From Tubulanus polymorphus (Eukaryota > Nemertea > Palaeonemertea > Tubulaniformes > Tubulanidae), in assembly GCF_964204645.1 (NCBI RefSeq), contig NC_134035.1, forward strand, positions 2,804,001 to 2,868,000: a stretch of 64,000 bases of DNA. Direction: 5' to 3'. Below are positions 1 through 10,220 of this stretch, one piece after another. The first letter of the stretch is position 1, and the number at the start of each line of letters is the position of its first letter. The translations under genes were made by a program, and so were the position numbers. Under the pieces are notes generated by a model, which did no database searches, had not been told where the DNA came from, and worked only from the letters and a program-made list of their open reading frames with translations.

Positions 1-19
1 TTGAAGCCATGAGATTTAA

Positions 20-570
20 TGTAGAAATCTGACGTTTTTTAACTACAGAAAAATTTATTCTCGTGTAATCGATAAAACAATAGGCTCTCAATATGTGATC
101 AACATTCCCAAACTTCCACGTTATTTTTCGCAGAAAATGATTTTCTTTTCTTTTTTGATCACGGGTCCCTTAATTCGCTCGAGTCATATGTTGGGTGATT
201 TTTTTTTTGGTCACGCCACCGGGTGCCTTCCTTCAGCAAAACCTACATTCTTTACAATGTAGAACTTGGAAACAAATTTCTTGTGTAAAACATAACTGTG
301 AAAGCCATTCGTAGAAGATATCTGACGATACAGAAAGATTTATTCTCGTATGAAAGATAAAACAAACAAGGCTTTCAATTGTAATCAATACTCTCAAAGC
401 ATGTTTTTTTCGCAAAAAGGAATTCCTTTTCTATACATGTATTTGATCACGGCGAATCTTCGCTCGAATAGATCTTCGACATTTTGGGTGATTTTCTTTG
501 GCCACGGACCATACCGAACACGTGCCCCCGCAAAACCTATGTTTTTTTTACAACGCAGCATTCTATATAA
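20..570. repeat. Diverged ~300-bp tandem duplication
   Basis: Two copies (about 20-275 and 318-570) share in order: TCTGACG, AGATTTATTCTCGT, GATAAAACAA, GGCTNTCAAT, TTTGATCACGG, TTGGGTGATTTT, GCAAAACCTA and TTTACAA. Spacing is about 300 bp with many substitutions, so the duplication is old. No coding signal. Confidence 0.6.
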
Positions 571-1258
571 GTTGCCGAAAGGGCACTCGCCTCTATTTAA
601 ATCAATAAAACTCTGGCTGTGCGCTTCACCAAGTTTCGACTTTGACATATTATTTCGGAATTTATATCATTATATTCATGCTGCATTTCGCCTGGAAATA
701 TGGAAACCCGACACCGCACCTTCGGCATCGCCATCGACAATCTGTATGAATTGTTAATTAAGCGGATAAAAGCGTTCGACTTCGACGACAGACGCCCGAA
801 ACAAAAATCAAAAATATAAAGACGGCGAACCGACGAAATCTGATAAGACAATCGGCGAGTTCATCAGTAAAATCGACCGTCGTATCCGACTTTTGACGAC
901 ACTGGTAACGATAGAACGCATTCCGTCTTCGATAGATCGGAACTGCGGGCGCTTTTTTTCCTAATGCGTTCCGTTTTATCGCTAATTTCGACGCATTGAT
1001 TTCGCGCATAATAACACGACTGATTTACGGAGAAAAAGCTTCGTCGTCGTATATCGCCATCAGCGTTGGAACTACGGTTGTTTAAAACGTGCGTCCTCTC
1101 TATAATAAGGGGCTCGTGTTTGTAAATAAGCCCGCGGCTGCTTTCGACAATTTCAAGATATGTTTTTGTGTGTATATAATGATTTAGAAGACGTTGTAAG
1201 AACTTAAAGCATATAAATATATGCATTCACCCTAGGTATAATAAGAAGTTAAGAACTT
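570..1258. other. No feature recognised (5' flank)
   Basis: Only short overlapping open frames on both strands, without splice support or recognisable similarity. Moderately CpG-rich around 760-1110. Confidence 0.5.
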
Positions 1259-1398
1259 GGGGCCGGTTGCATAGTCATGACTTAGATTTAAGACCAGCTT
1301 AAGACCAACTTAGTTCTATAGCCAATCTAACAACTTAAGACCAGTTTTAACATTTAAGACCACTTTTGGACTTAAGTCACGACTGTGCAACTGGCCCC
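1259..1398. repeat. TIR element, GGCCAGTTGCA family, copy 1
   Basis: About 140 bp. The left end GGGGCCGGTTGCATAGTCATG and the right end CACGACTGTGCAACTGGCCCC are inverted repeats. The interior has repeats of TTAAGACCAG and GGTTCTATAGCCAATCTAAC type. A small non-autonomous DNA-transposon-like unit; superfamily not assigned. Confidence 0.75.
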
Positions 1399-1674
1399 TG
1401 AAGTATAGGCTTTATACATTCCCCGAGATATCAGAATTTCAGTAAAAAAATCCAATTCTTATCATTCCGATCATTTCTATTTTATTTTCTATACGAAAAG
1501 CTTTTCGAGAGTATCGTTTTAAGAGGACAACGTAATCAAAAATTTTTAAAACCTCCATCCTATTTCATTTTAAACCTCTGACTGTCGGAAGTTTTCTTAC
1601 GCCTTTTTGTTGTTCGCATTTAATTGCCGCTTTGTGCCGAAAATAGACTGCGAAACAATACAACGATCTGATTC

Positions 1675-1981
1675 GGGGACCGGTTGCACAGACACGGCTT
1701 TCATTTAGATCAGTCTTAGGCTATATCTAAGTTCTATGGCCAATCTAACAACTAACTAAGCTCATTTTGGGTTCTATAGCCAATCTAACAACCTAAGACC
1801 AGTCTAAGCTCATTGTGGTTCTACAGCCAATCTAACATCTGAAGACCAGGCTAAGCTCATTTTAGTTCTATAGCCAATCTAACAACCTAAGACCAGTCTA
1901 ATCACATTTTGGGTTCTGTAACCAATCTATCAACTGAAGACCAGTCTCAAGATTCAAGACCACACATTTACAACTGGTCCC
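1675..1981. repeat. TIR element, GGCCAGTTGCA family, copy 2 (internally expanded)
   Basis: It starts GGGGACCGGTTGCACAGACA and ends TTTACAACTGGTCCC. The interior unit (about 59 bp: GTTCTATAGCCAATCTAACA, then AAGACCAGTCTAAGCTCATT) is present about four times, against once or twice in copy 1. This indicates tandem growth inside the element. Confidence 0.72.
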
Positions 1982-1989
1982 AGCAGATC

Positions 1990-3790
1990 TTTATACCGTT
2001 AAGAATGCTGCGAGATTTCTTTCACCAAAATCGTTAAATTTGGTTTCGTTAACTTTCATTCGTATATCAACATGTCATATTTTGCTTAACACACCCTCGT
2101 TAAAGGATCGAATCACGTGGTGTATAGAGGCTGATTTAAACGTTGAAGTTAAGGGTTTGAAAAGCCATCGAACGAAAGCACCGACGAAACCTGATCCGCG
2201 CGAGACCTTACGACGAAAATTCTATGATGTAATGGTACTTTATATTTACGAGATTCGACTCATGTTTCCCACTCGATTTTGATCTTTAACGCCCGTTTAG
2301 ACTTCGCAGCGGAATTGACGTTGTATGCCAGTCGTCGACAGAGTAGTATCGATAAGAGAGGTTTAATAGATCCGTACCGGAACACAATGCGTAATGCACT
2401 GTATATTAAGTATTCGAGCGATATTTTTCAAATAACACATCATTCGCTTTTCAGCTTAAACGATACATCATAGTGGAGTAATGCGCTCACAAATTGGTTT
2501 AAGCGTTGACCATCGAATTACCGCGATGACGAATTGAGAAAAAAACTGCATCGTTACGATGGCTGGCTAAGTCTAACAAACCCCCGAACAACATTCTGTA
2601 TTCGACATTTCGATCCCCAAGCCACACTTCTTAAATTAAATTGATAAGTTATGTCGGGGGTCTACGCCTTTCTTTGGCTTCTTCGCTGACTGAGAAGCCG
2701 AATCCGGAGACTAAGAGTGGAGCTAATCGACACTGAGCTCACGTTATACGCGGCATATTCAAAACAAGCATTCGTTTTGAGTGGATAAGTGAAAACACAC
2801 ATTAAGCCCATGTCAGTGTCATCTCAACGACATCGCTGCCTACCGTAACGTCTGCAGTGAACTTATTTAAATCAGATAGAACGAACAGGTGCGCGTGTTG
2901 ACGGTTATGCAAATTAGGTAGCGGGGTCGTGTTTTTTTCATATCTCGTTCAGTCACATTGGCCGGGACAAGTCAATGTGAAACCAACAGATATAGTCGAA
3001 ATCAGAATGCATACGTGCTCATAGTGCGTTCATACCTCTATATCGCGCATAAGTTTTCTTTACAAAAAGTTCTATATTTCTATGCACTTTATCTTACTTT
3101 TTGATCTACTTAATTTTGATTGAACATATATTGGTTTTACTCATTAACTCTAAAATGCTGAGATTGATATTGGTCTAAATCAGTCACATGAATAGATCGT
3201 TGAATATTGACATATGTGTGAGTACAGAGTTTTCGGAGATCATGTGAAAAGCCTCATAATTCTACCAAAAATACACAAATTACTTATAATTTCTAGTTTG
3301 CATTTATGATTCGTTAAAAAAGTTGCTATTTACGATGATGATATGTTTTGATCAACAAGATCCGTCGTAAGTAGATACGCGATAATGAACAGGCCCGAGC
3401 TTTACGACGTGCTAACTGACAATTATCGGGGTCATAACAGTTTCATATTGAACTCAGCGGGGTATTAATTAGCCCCAGGCGCGATAAATAACTTGAGATA
3501 AATAACTTAAAGATTCTCATTGCGTTCTTCAAATATGAAATCAATTTTACCAAGGACAGATCTTTCTTCATACATAACAAATAGTTCATAGAAGTTATTA
3601 CGTATACCTTATCGTTTTGAGAGCCTGTGGATGTATATAAGCATTTTTGGTAACGGTTTTGAATAGTAAGGCGTCTATCGACGACCCGGCTACGATGTCA
3701 TAATAATAATAATATACACCACTCTTAATCAACACGGTTATTCAACAGCAGATACGCGCTCATTAACACATTTTCGGGCAGGGCGTGGAG
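1990..3790. other. 5' flank of the DH31-type gene, nothing assigned
   Basis: Non-coding by inspection. Short open frames at 2040-2282 and 2279-2473 lack splice signals or similarity. Distal regulatory sequence for the DH31-type gene may lie here, but I can identify no specific site. Confidence 0.4.
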
Positions 3791-3796
3791 CTGCGG

Positions 3797-3804
3797 TATA
3801 AATA
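3797..3804 (+). promoter_or_regulatory. TATA box of the DH31-type gene
   Basis: TATAAATA lies in a locally GC-richer stretch (GTGGAGCTGCGG-TATAAATA). About 30 bases downstream comes TTATCATTCG, a plausible initiator near 3829, and then a short exon ending in a consensus splice donor. Spacing and context fit a TATA-driven RNA polymerase II promoter, common for peptide hormone genes. The TSS is inferred. Confidence 0.65.
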
Positions 3805-3828
3805 ACCCCTCAGCTTGATTCGAATTTA

Positions 3829-3861
3829 TCATTCGCCGCACAGTGTTCTACGACCACGAAG
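3829..3861 (+). other. 5' UTR exon 1 of the DH31-type gene (inferred)
   Basis: This is a short non-coding exon between the TATA box and a splice donor. Two donors compete: AAG|GTTAGT after 3861 and CAG|GTATGT after 3870. Neither version contains an ATG, so translation would start at 5180 in the next exon. The intron to 5112 would be about 1.25 kb. Confidence 0.5.
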
Positions 3862-6800
3862 GTTAGTCAGGTATGTCGGGGGTATTTTTGTGAAAAGTAA
3901 ATTTACACAACGTCGCTTGTTGTTTGGGCGAAGGATAATTTTATAAGAACACGATGAAATATATAGATGGCTTTCACGCCATTTTTTAAGGTTGGTCGTT
4001 ACATTTTTATTTTTGATAATCCGAATACTCTTAACTAATCAAAACATTCTTGATCTAAATATCTTTCTAAATGATCTTTTACTCAAATCACTGTTATCAT
4101 TATCAATTACATCATTATCAATTATATAGTATTATTATCATTATCATTTTGCTACATTATCAGAGCTGCCTGCTGTTCCTGATTTTCAGTATTAGCGATT
4201 GATTTGTGTGATGCGTGCAGAAATATGAAAGATGTTACTGAGGGTCTTACTGTTGATTACTGATTAATTTGTACAGAAATATGAAAGATGTTACTGAGGG
4301 TCTTACTGTTGATTACTGATTAATTTGAACAGAAATATGAAAGATGTTACTGAGGGTCTTACTGTTGATTACTGGTTAATTTGTACAGAAATATGAAAGA
4401 TGTTACTGAGGGTCTTACTGTTGATTACTGGTTAATTTGTACAGAAATATGAAAGATGTTACTGAGGGTCTTACTGTTGATTACTGGTTAATTTGAACAG
4501 AAATATGAAAGATGTTACCGAGTGTCTTACTGTTGATTACTGATCAATTAGAACAGAAATATGAAAGATGTTACGGAGGGTCTTACTGTTGATTACTGAT
4601 AATTTGAACAGAAGTATGAAAGATGTTACTGAGGGCTTTACCATTGATTACTGATTAATATGAACATTTTCTTTCATATTTCAATGAAACGTTATTGAAA
4701 AAATTCAATTTATTGCTGATAGTACTTTACAAAGGTTGGCGGCCCTGCGTTTGTATTATACCTAGTTATAGTAGTTAAGATGAGGATACTCAATTTTCTA
4801 TCGCTTAGATGTTCGTTTTCAGAGAGTTCTAGAAAGTTCGTTTTTATCTGACAAATTAAGCTACAGTGTTGAGACGCAGTACTCACTGGGAGGCTTTACT
4901 CGGTAAAGCTTTCCATATCGGCAAATTTTAATAAATCGCTTCAGAAAAAAATCTCTACTACCCTCATTCGTAACTCAGGATAATATTTACAATTTCAACG
5001 CTATCGAGTACGGTGGAGTTGTATATTTACTTGAGTATTCATTCCACAAATGATAACTAACAGATTTTTATACGTGATTAACATGTACACGAGTATGCTT
5101 GTTTATTTTCAGACCTAAATTCGCAGCAAATTCAATTACATACGCGAGACAAACCGACTCAAAAAACCAAACAACAATCATGAAACAGTTAATAAGCGTA
5201 TGTTTTCTCGCCCTGGTTATACCGACGTTAGTTTTCACAGCCCCTGCAGATTCAGCTCAGAAAAAAAGGTTAGTGAGAATTCGTTGTACATGTCGCCAGA
5301 TAGTAGCTCTTCGAAATTATCTGTTTGAGAAAAAGATGTATGTTACATAAATCGACAGAGCGTCTCGTAATCTATGAATGAATTTTTTATGGGTCGAGAT
5401 ATGTCATGCATACTCATCTTATCATCGTGTCATAATATTGACGGTGGGACGGGGAAATGAGTTGGTCACGTTAACTACTCTTAAATCCACGGCACTCGCG
5501 GTCGGCAAACACGGCATACATGACCAGGAATATGCATGGAATATCCTAGGAGTCCTCACATTTCTAATTTCTGATAAAAAACCACCCCCGAGAAATAGCA
5601 TTTTAAGAATCTTAGTGACGTTATTGTGTTTCAGCGATTTCTACCCGTCTCGTTGGTGGGTATTTTCTGCTAGAAAAGTTATGCTTTCTTCGCTAGTTTC
5701 AAAGAAATGTTAACTGATTTCTAAGCTAATTTGCTTTAAAGATAGCGTATAGTATAGAATTGATGGCAGTGAAATCTGGTTTGAACCGGTCAAACATTCG
5801 TAATTCGGGCTTTTACTTCATCAGATCCTACAAATTAATATGTGAGCTAATTCATACTGATGAATACCATAGGTTAGCTAGTCTCAACCATTAATTTATC
5901 ACTAAATCTGCTTTAAAACTAACCTTCAAGAAGTCACTTGATTATTCATTTTTTAAGTGTTTTTCTAAGAAATGCGCATTTTTTTGTTTTTCTTAAAATG
6001 TACTTATGAAAACTGCATAAATCCTTGTATTTTTCTGCTGTGAGCAATCGTATTTTCTTAACGCAATTAACATCTCGATTCTAATTCTAATGCGAATATT
6101 TCCTAATTTCTGAAATGATTGCAGATCGGCTGTACGACTCTCTAATCCAGCATTGACCGCCGCTGTGTTACGGGAACTGATGGAGTATATAGTTGACACG
6201 CACGGATTAGACAAGTAAGATATACGCTGAAGAACACCATCAGATTTCGGCGAGGCTTCGATCTAACAATGCGGTTTTCTACTCTTTTTTTCCAGGGCAA
6301 AACGTGATTTCGACGGTGGGTACGGTTCAAGATTCGCGTCCGCCTCAAATTACGGAAATAAACTTATGGGTGAGTGGCGCAAACATACACCTCTTGATCC
6401 GGAATACTTCAGAGGTTATCTGCTAATTCGCTGGCCTAAATTTCCGAAATCGAGAATGATTCGGTTCGTCGTGTCTAGGTCGATATGAAAGACTGAAATT
6501 TCCGTACAAGTTTTGTTTAAAATCTAGCGAAAATCTAGAAAAGATCTAAATCTATTTCAAGTAGAATTTATAATTAGAGAAAAGCAACGATGATTACGAA
6601 CGAAATAACCGGAATGATCGTTTTATTCTTATTTTCAATTTTAGCCCTTCAAGCGGCAACCGACTGGCAAGGTCCGGGACGAAAAAGACGAGGCGCTCAG
6701 TCATAGGAACCCACCCAGTCCATCCCCGCGGACCTAGCAGACGAACTAACCGGAGTTGGTCTATACCATCATTTCACCGCTCGCACCATCTATTACTGAT

Positions 6801-7355
6801 ATTTCAAACAAACAAAAATCGATTCGTTTAATTTACCTAAAAAGGTTTGTTTTACGATGTTAGCACTATTTGATTATATGAATATATTCGACCTTGCATT
6901 CAAAGCCCATATGCAAGCAAAATATACGAAATATGTTGGATAGTAGAAAAAAAGGATCAACTATGTTATTATGCAAGACTAGAACACTAAATATGATAAC
7001 AATATGTCAGCGAGATGTAACACTGACGAACTGGATTTCCTATAACAAAATAAACTTACGTATCAATTTCTTTCTTCGATTGCTTCGAAAACTCTGGAAA
7101 TGCGAATCAATTCGTTTATACACATATATAGGGGCCTACTTTATAAGCGCACAAACGGAAAATTAACCTTTTTGGCATTTCGTACAGATCTAAATTAATG
7201 GTGAATTTCCCCTATGTAATTGTGTCGTGAAAATGTGTGGCCAAAAAAGAACGTTGTTAAAAAAGATCTTATATAATTAAAACTGTGTACGCTCTGATTC
7301 AAATCGGGTTTTATCTGAGATGTCTTGACGAATAATAAAATACATATCTAAAAAT
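3829..7355 (+). CDS. DH31: DH31 / calcitonin-type neuropeptide precursor gene (whole gene)
   Basis: The gene encodes a secreted prepropeptide of 104 residues. Coding exons 5180-5268, 6125-6214, 6296-6369 and 6645-6706 sum to 315 nt in one consistent frame. Order: signal peptide (residues 1 to about 22), acidic/neutral spacer, Lys-Arg site (KAKR), a 32-residue peptide starting DFDGGYGSRF and ending ATDWQGP, then G-RKRR and a four-residue tail GAQS. The Gly before RKRR predicts C-terminal amidation, giving Pro-amide. The KLM-A-L-x-A-A core and the GP-GRKRR end match diuretic hormone 31, which known family members use to signal through calcitonin-receptor-like class B GPCRs. There is no Cys pair, so it is DH31-like rather than calcitonin-like. 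The gene is convergent with liprin-beta. Both outer ends are inferred: the TSS from a TATA box, the 3' end from a poly(A) signal. Confidence 0.9.
4160..4755 (+). mobile_element. Non-autonomous element with 56-bp minisatellite core, long copy
   Basis: About eight copies of a 56-bp unit (GAAATATGAAAGATGTTACT, then GAGGGTCTTACTGTTGATTA) start near 4220. They are flanked by unique arms: left CAGAGCTGCCTGCTGTTCCT, right ending GGCGGCCCTGCG. The same arms and unit occur inverted at 55252-55597 with only three units, which defines an element with short imperfect terminal inverted repeats. It lies in the 5' UTR intron of the DH31-type gene. Confidence 0.75.
5180..5268 (+). CDS. DH31: DH31 precursor coding exon 1: signal peptide
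   Basis: The exon begins at 5113 after TTTATTTTCAG and carries 67 nt of 5' UTR. ATG 5180 is the first ATG in the inferred mRNA, with A at -3. Residues start MKQLISVCFLALVIPTLVF, a typical signal peptide with a Lys n-region, a hydrophobic core and likely cleavage near FTA-PADSA. It ends at a GTTAGT donor, 2 nt into an Arg codon. Confidence 0.88.
6125..6214 (+). CDS. DH31: DH31 precursor coding exon 2: spacer
   Basis: Acceptor TGATTGCAG at 6124; donor ACAA|GTAAGA after 6214; 90 nt, phase preserved. It encodes the spacer (SAVRLSNPALTAAVLREL, then MEYIVDTHGLDK). The amphipathic helix-like spacer ending in L/D-K just before the dibasic site resembles the pre-peptide region of known DH31 precursors. 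Confidence 0.85.
6296..6369 (+). CDS. DH31: DH31 precursor coding exon 3: N-terminal part of the mature peptide
   Basis: Acceptor TTTTTTTCCAG at 6295; donor ATGG|GTGAGT after 6369; 74 nt. It completes the Lys codon, then gives AKR followed by DFDGGYGSRFASASNYGNKL-M. KR is the prohormone convertase site releasing the N-terminus. The exon breaks inside the peptide, right after the KLM motif. Confidence 0.9.
6645..6706 (+). CDS. DH31: DH31 precursor coding exon 4: C-terminal amidated end
   Basis: Acceptor TTTTCAATTTTAG at 6644. The exon completes an Ala codon (GCC), then reads LQAATDWQGP-G-RKRR-GAQS-stop (TAG at 6704). Gly donates the amide and RKRR is a strong tetrabasic cleavage site. This is the most diagnostic part of the family. 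Confidence 0.92.
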
Positions 7356-7366
7356 GTTTGGTTGTT
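7334..7366 (+). terminator. Poly(A) signal and GU-rich element, DH31-type gene
   Basis: AATAAA at 7334 is followed 15-30 bases later by TGTTTGGTTGTTG, a good downstream GU element. This would give a 3' UTR of about 650 bases. An earlier AATAAA at 7049 could serve as an alternative site but lacks as clear a GU tract. Confidence 0.55.
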
Positions 7367-7735
7367 GCAAATTCTAAGCGTTGTAAAAATTATTTCGGAT
7401 TCTAGATGTGAAAATTGATTTCAACTTACATCAATACGTTATGGATCCTTTATCAATGCACTCCTACCGCCGAACAACCAAGGTCTGACCCGGTATCGGG
7501 TGACGCTTTGGTTTCATATTCATGATACGGTCAATGGAGATCTGTGTCAATGTGAAATGAATAGGGGAGTTCTTAGAGTCCGTGATGGAACCGATGAATG
7601 CCAAAGAACACGTAGAGCTGTATCCCTCTATTCAGAAAATTGAATTGTGAATCATCAGGTCACTCGACTTCACAGCAGTACAGTTTCTGAATAAATCAGT
7701 CCGATTACTGACTAACCCACCATCCAGTTACTGAA
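7360..7735. other. Convergent intergenic spacer, nothing assigned
   Basis: The sequence between the DH31-type poly(A) region and the minisatellite shows no open frame or recognised motif. Confidence 0.5.
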
Positions 7736-8350
7736 CCAAACCACAGGGTGGATGCCGACTTAACCACAGAGTGGATGCTATCTAAACCACAGGGTGGATG
7801 CCGGCTAAACCAGAGGGTGGATGCCGACTTAACCACAGGGTGGATGCTATCTAAACCACAGGGTGGATGCGGGCTAAACCAGAGGGTGGATGCCGACTTA
7901 ACCAGAGGGTGGATGCTATCTAAACCACAGGGTGGATGCCGGCTAAACCACAGGGTGGATGCTATCTAAACCAGAGGGTGGATGCCGGCTAATTCACAGG
8001 GTGGATGCTATCTAAACCAGAGGGTGGATGCCGGCTAAACCAGAGGGTGGATACTGGCTAAACCAGAGGGTGGATGCCGACTTAACCAGAGGGTGGATGC
8101 TATCTAAACCACAGGGTGGATGCCGGCTAAACCACAGGGTGGATGCTATCTAAACCAGAGGGTGGATGCCGGCTAATTCACAGGGTGGATGCTATCTAAA
8201 CCAGAGGGTGGATGCCGGCTAAACCAGAGGGTGGATACTGGCTAAACCAGAGGGTGGATGCCGACTTAACCACAGTGTGGATGATGACTAAACTGCAGTG
8301 TGGATGCTGTCTTAACCACAGGGCTGATGCTGTCTGAATTGCAGTGTGGA
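7736..8350. repeat. 23-bp minisatellite with 184-bp higher-order unit
   Basis: About 26 copies of a 23-bp unit such as CCACAGGGTGGATGCTATCT-AAA, alternating with CCAGAGGGTGGATGCCGGCT-AAA. The block around 7920-8095 is repeated 184 bp (8 x 23) later with the same variant order, including the rare GGCTAATTCACAG variant. The last few units are degenerate. Confidence 0.9.
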
Positions 8351-8399
8351 TGCTGACTCAATCTCAGTCCAGTTACTGACTAGGGGTGCACGACTCCTC

Positions 8400-9355
8400 A
8401 AACGCCACATTCTCAGTATCTTTTCTGCCGAACAAATAACAAACGACGACAACTCAGTTTATAAAATACTTTAATCAATGCATTTCATCATGATGTACAT
8501 TATTGTCATACAATATAATAATATACTCTGCCTGCTTTTAATACAAACATAAATACCGTTAGGCACTTCAGTAAATATGACAGCATCATCAGTTCGATGG
8601 GTTTTGGAAGTATTTAGGAAACAGGCCGGCAAAAAATTAATGATAATAATATTGTAACAATATCAGGAGTCTTTATTCATGGAAGTACGGTACGTATCAA
8701 CTCAACGCGTTCTTATCTAAATGGAAGGAAAGTTCTTGATTGCGAATGCTCTAATATCCGTTAAGCTAGGTGAGAATCTTAGGCGATAGTTGACAGTACT
8801 TTTACAAATAAAAGATCTTGAAAAAGGGGCGCTATTTGTATACGTCGACAAGCCGAATAGCGGAGGCTCGACACAAAAGGGTTCCTAATCGAGAAATCCT
8901 AAAAATCGAGGTCATATTCGGTGCATTACGACTGACAACTTAAAGCTGATTTGCATTGAAAGTTGCTGCGTATTTTGTCCAACACGGCAAAAACTCGTTA
9001 AATCCGGACACTGCCAACGTTATTTCTGAAAACGTTTTCCTGTTAATAGAGGGAATTTCTTTGCGATAGAATACAACAGTATAAAAGAGAGCTAATTGAG
9101 CAATGTAGTATAGAAAAGCTTCCAACAAAAAAACGATATTCGAATACGGCTCGAAAAACCCCTTAACCGGTTAACTTTTTACAGCGAGTGACTGTTTTTG
9201 CGGTGTTTTCATTAATTTCTTCACACTTAGATCCACGGTTCTCGGCGAAGATTTTACTTTCTATTTGTCCGATTTCGATGAGAAATATGGATCTGGATTC
9301 GAGTTCAGGAGTTATAGTCGCATTTCACGATTAGCCTGATTATCAATTAGATCTA
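8400..9355. other. Intergenic, nothing assigned
   Basis: AT-rich sequence between convergent genes. No open frame with coding character. It may include the 3' UTR end of liprin-beta, for which I found no clear poly(A) signal. Confidence 0.4.
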
Positions 9356-9525
9356 CAGCGGAACCTCGTTACAGCGAACTTCACGGGACCAGAAAATCAG
9401 TTCGTTATAACCGATAGTTCGTTATATCCAATATGAAATTAATCAAATTGTCTTAGGACGAAATTCTATATTTGTTATATCCAATAAATCATTGTATCCG
9501 AGTTCGTTATAAGGAGGTTCCACTG
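9356..9525. mobile_element. TIR element, CAGTGGAACCTCG type (pogo/Tc1-like MITE)
   Basis: The left end CAGCGGAACCTCGTTACAGC and the right end GTTATAAGGAGGTTCCACTG are inverted repeats, with internal GTTCGTTATA repeats; TA precedes the left end. CAGTGGAACCTCGTTAT-type termini are known from pogo/mariner-group MITEs. No transposase remains. Confidence 0.7.
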
Positions 9526-10160
9526 AATTAATTCGTAGAATCAAAATCTTAACTGACAGCCGTTGGAACCGAGTCCAGGGCATCAATTATCACTATACAC
9601 TGCCCCTAAATATTCATAAACATGATAACATAATATACATATGTATGTATTAAATATATATTACACAAGTTTCAATATACAATCGTAGAAAAGAAATGTT
9701 ATTGCTTTTCTTACGTCACAACTAAACCGTTTATAGTGTATATATTCAAACGCCGGCATCAAACTTGATTATCAACAGTGAAACTCAAAAACGATATCGC
9801 GATCGGCGATCTACAAGTCGTTCATCTAAATTGCATTCGTTCGATTTCAGTCTGATTGCCGCGCCGCAAAAAAAAAAACCCGGCACTGATCATTATCGAC
9901 GTATCTCCTGAAAGCTCTGATTGGTCCTTAACATAAACACAAGTTCAACGCGCGTCTGATTTTCCGCTATTGAAGTGTCACTACCACTGTTAACACCCGC
10001 GCGAAATATTTCCATTTTTATCATAAAATCCACGGATATTCGATCGGTACTCGCCGATCGGACGACGATCTTCCGTCGCTTGTTTATCACAGACGCGACT
10101 TATATTTGAGCGATTCGGACGCGACCACGACACAGACGGACGCACGGCGCACGCGTATCG

Positions 10161-10220
10161 CTACACGTTCGATGACGGGATATTCTCGTCGTCCAAGAAC
10201 TGTTCTCTCGCCAACATATC
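10161..10220 (-). CDS. Liprin-beta: Liprin-beta exon 21, C-terminus and stop
   Basis: Acceptor GTTTGAATTTCAG; 60 nt encoding DMLAREQFLDDENIPSSNV and TAG. The acidic tail ending in -NV matches the DEDSNV terminus of vertebrate liprin-beta 1. Phase 0 joins it to exon 20 and closes the reading frame at exactly 915 codons. Confidence 0.92.
   Translation of the reverse strand, partial: DMLAREQFLDDENIPSSNV

Noticed and set aside
2488-2645. Faint THAP-domain-like C-terminal piece (FCIRHFDPQA after a Trp)
   Set aside because: Only a few residues fit, the zinc-binding CxxC start is missing, and there is an upstream stop. Too weak to call.
4218-4665. CRISPR-like regular repeats
   Set aside because: Head-to-tail 56-bp units without unique spacers, in an animal genome; a minisatellite.
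7748-7969. Frame with VDADLTTGWMLSKPQGGC repeats
   Set aside because: Translation of the 23-bp minisatellite; stops appear as soon as unit phase changes.
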